Part shown: positions 5,509 through 5,813 of the stretch, piece by piece
Layout: the number at the start of each line of letters is the position of its first letter
Numbering within the stretch: position 1 is the stretch's first letter
NCBI GenBank assembly: GCA_903868655.1
Contig: CAIPWG010000415.1
Coordinates: 1 to 5,813 of the forward strand
DNA: 5,813 bases
From: an uncultured Sphingomonadales bacterium
Lineage (GTDB): Bacteria > Pseudomonadota > Alphaproteobacteria > Sphingomonadales > Sphingomonadaceae
Direction: 5' to 3'
The notes under the pieces: model-generated
What the model was told of the DNA's origin: nothing
The model's input: only the letters and a program-made list of their open reading frames with translations
Databases searched by the model: none
Program-made: the position numbers and the translations under genes

Positions 5509-5697
5509 ATGAAACGATTGATGTATGCTGCCGCGTGTGCGGCCATGGCTTTGACATTTTCCTCGCAAGCAAGGGCGGTGCAGCTGATTACGTTTAATCA
5601 AACGCCACCGGTACAATTTTCGAACATCGCACCCGACGGTTCATTTTCGGGCACTTTTACCAGCAACATAACGTCCGGGGCCCGGGCAGCGCGATGA
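5509..5697 (+). CDS. Short exported protein, probably the truncated start of a larger secreted protein
   Basis: A 62-aa reading frame starting at an ATG with GGGA seven bases upstream. Residues 1-23 are a clear signal peptide (MKRLMYAAACAAMAL, then QARA before VQ). The mature part is only 39 residues and includes PDGSFSGTFTSN, a segment I associate with the N-terminal region of longer exported proteins, including some with PEP-CTERM-type sorting tails in proteobacteria. It then ends abruptly in SGARAAR. No sorting signal or domain is complete. The other two frames do not continue the protein directly: one meets TAA next to the break, the other TGA at about the same place. I read it as truncated by a deletion or rearrangement, or as a genuinely small secreted peptide. 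The remaining 116 bp to the window end show no clear gene. Confidence 0.5.
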   Translation: MKRLMYAAACAAMALTFSSQARAVQLITFNQTPPVQFSNIAPDGSFSGTFTSNITSGARAAR

Positions 5698-5761
5698 GTT
5701 GATTCCGGCGCGCGAGCGATCCGTGCAAGCGGGTCCATTGGTAGGCGTAAAAACGTTCTCA

Positions 5762-5784
5762 TCGGCTTGGGCTGATGAAGCCGA
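5762..5784. repeat. 7-bp inverted repeat near the window end
   Basis: TCGGCTT (5762-5768) pairs with AAGCCGA (5778-5784) around nine bases, 65 bp past the stop of the truncated exported ORF. No T-run follows in the plus direction, so a terminator is not supported. Confidence 0.3.
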
Positions 5785-5813
5785 CAGCGCTGAAACAACA
5801 CAAAGTAATCGGA

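Noticed and set aside
5698..5813. Frame open to the window end in another phase after the truncated exported ORF
   Set aside because: About 40 codons with only TTG/GTG starts and no similarity I recognise; too short to call at a window edge.
1..5813. CRISPR array, insertion sequence or integrase
   Set aside because: No regularly spaced repeats, transposase motifs or paired terminal repeats were found on either strand by eye.

Overview
The window looks like chromosomal DNA of an alphaproteobacterium, most likely a sphingomonad. This rests on three things: FixJ/NtrB-style two-component proteins, a divergent FixJ-like regulator of a type I associate with sphingomonads, and short exported Ala/Pro/Lys-rich and DUF937-like proteins. 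It is inference from protein style, since no marker gene is present.

Layout. Positions 1-40 are the 3' half of a tRNA gene, probably tRNA-Arg, with an encoded CCA; the anticodon lies just outside the window. After a short spacer comes a three-gene signalling block. A membrane-anchored hybrid histidine kinase (GAF-PAS-HisKA-HATPase-REC) is on the minus strand (285-2462). A canonical FixJ/NarL-type response regulator is divergent from it on the plus strand (2690-3283). A second FixJ-like regulator with a degenerate receiver is on the minus strand (3146-3931) and overlaps the 3' end of the first regulator by 138 bp, tail to tail. Kinase and canonical regulator share a 227-bp intergenic region containing a spaced inverted repeat. 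Upstream of the degenerate regulator, 3932-4406 holds no convincing gene but carries three successive inverted repeats.

The second half holds small genes. Two minus-strand genes lie in line: a DUF937/YidB-like protein (4783-5136) and a small secreted protein with a Cys motif at each end of an Ala/Pro/Lys linker (4407-4700). A probable intrinsic terminator separates them and a GC-rich hairpin follows the second. A non-coding stretch (5137-5508) with potential RNA hairpins leads to a short plus-strand ORF with a signal peptide (5509-5697), which looks like the truncated start of a larger exported protein.

Working model (inference): the kinase senses a signal through GAF and PAS and phosphorylates the FixJ-type regulator. 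The kinase's own C-terminal receiver may act as a phosphate sink or relay. The degenerate regulator gives a phosphorylation-independent or competing DNA-binding output, and the overlapping 3' ends could couple expression of the two regulators. No complete novel mobile element, CRISPR array or defence system is visible.
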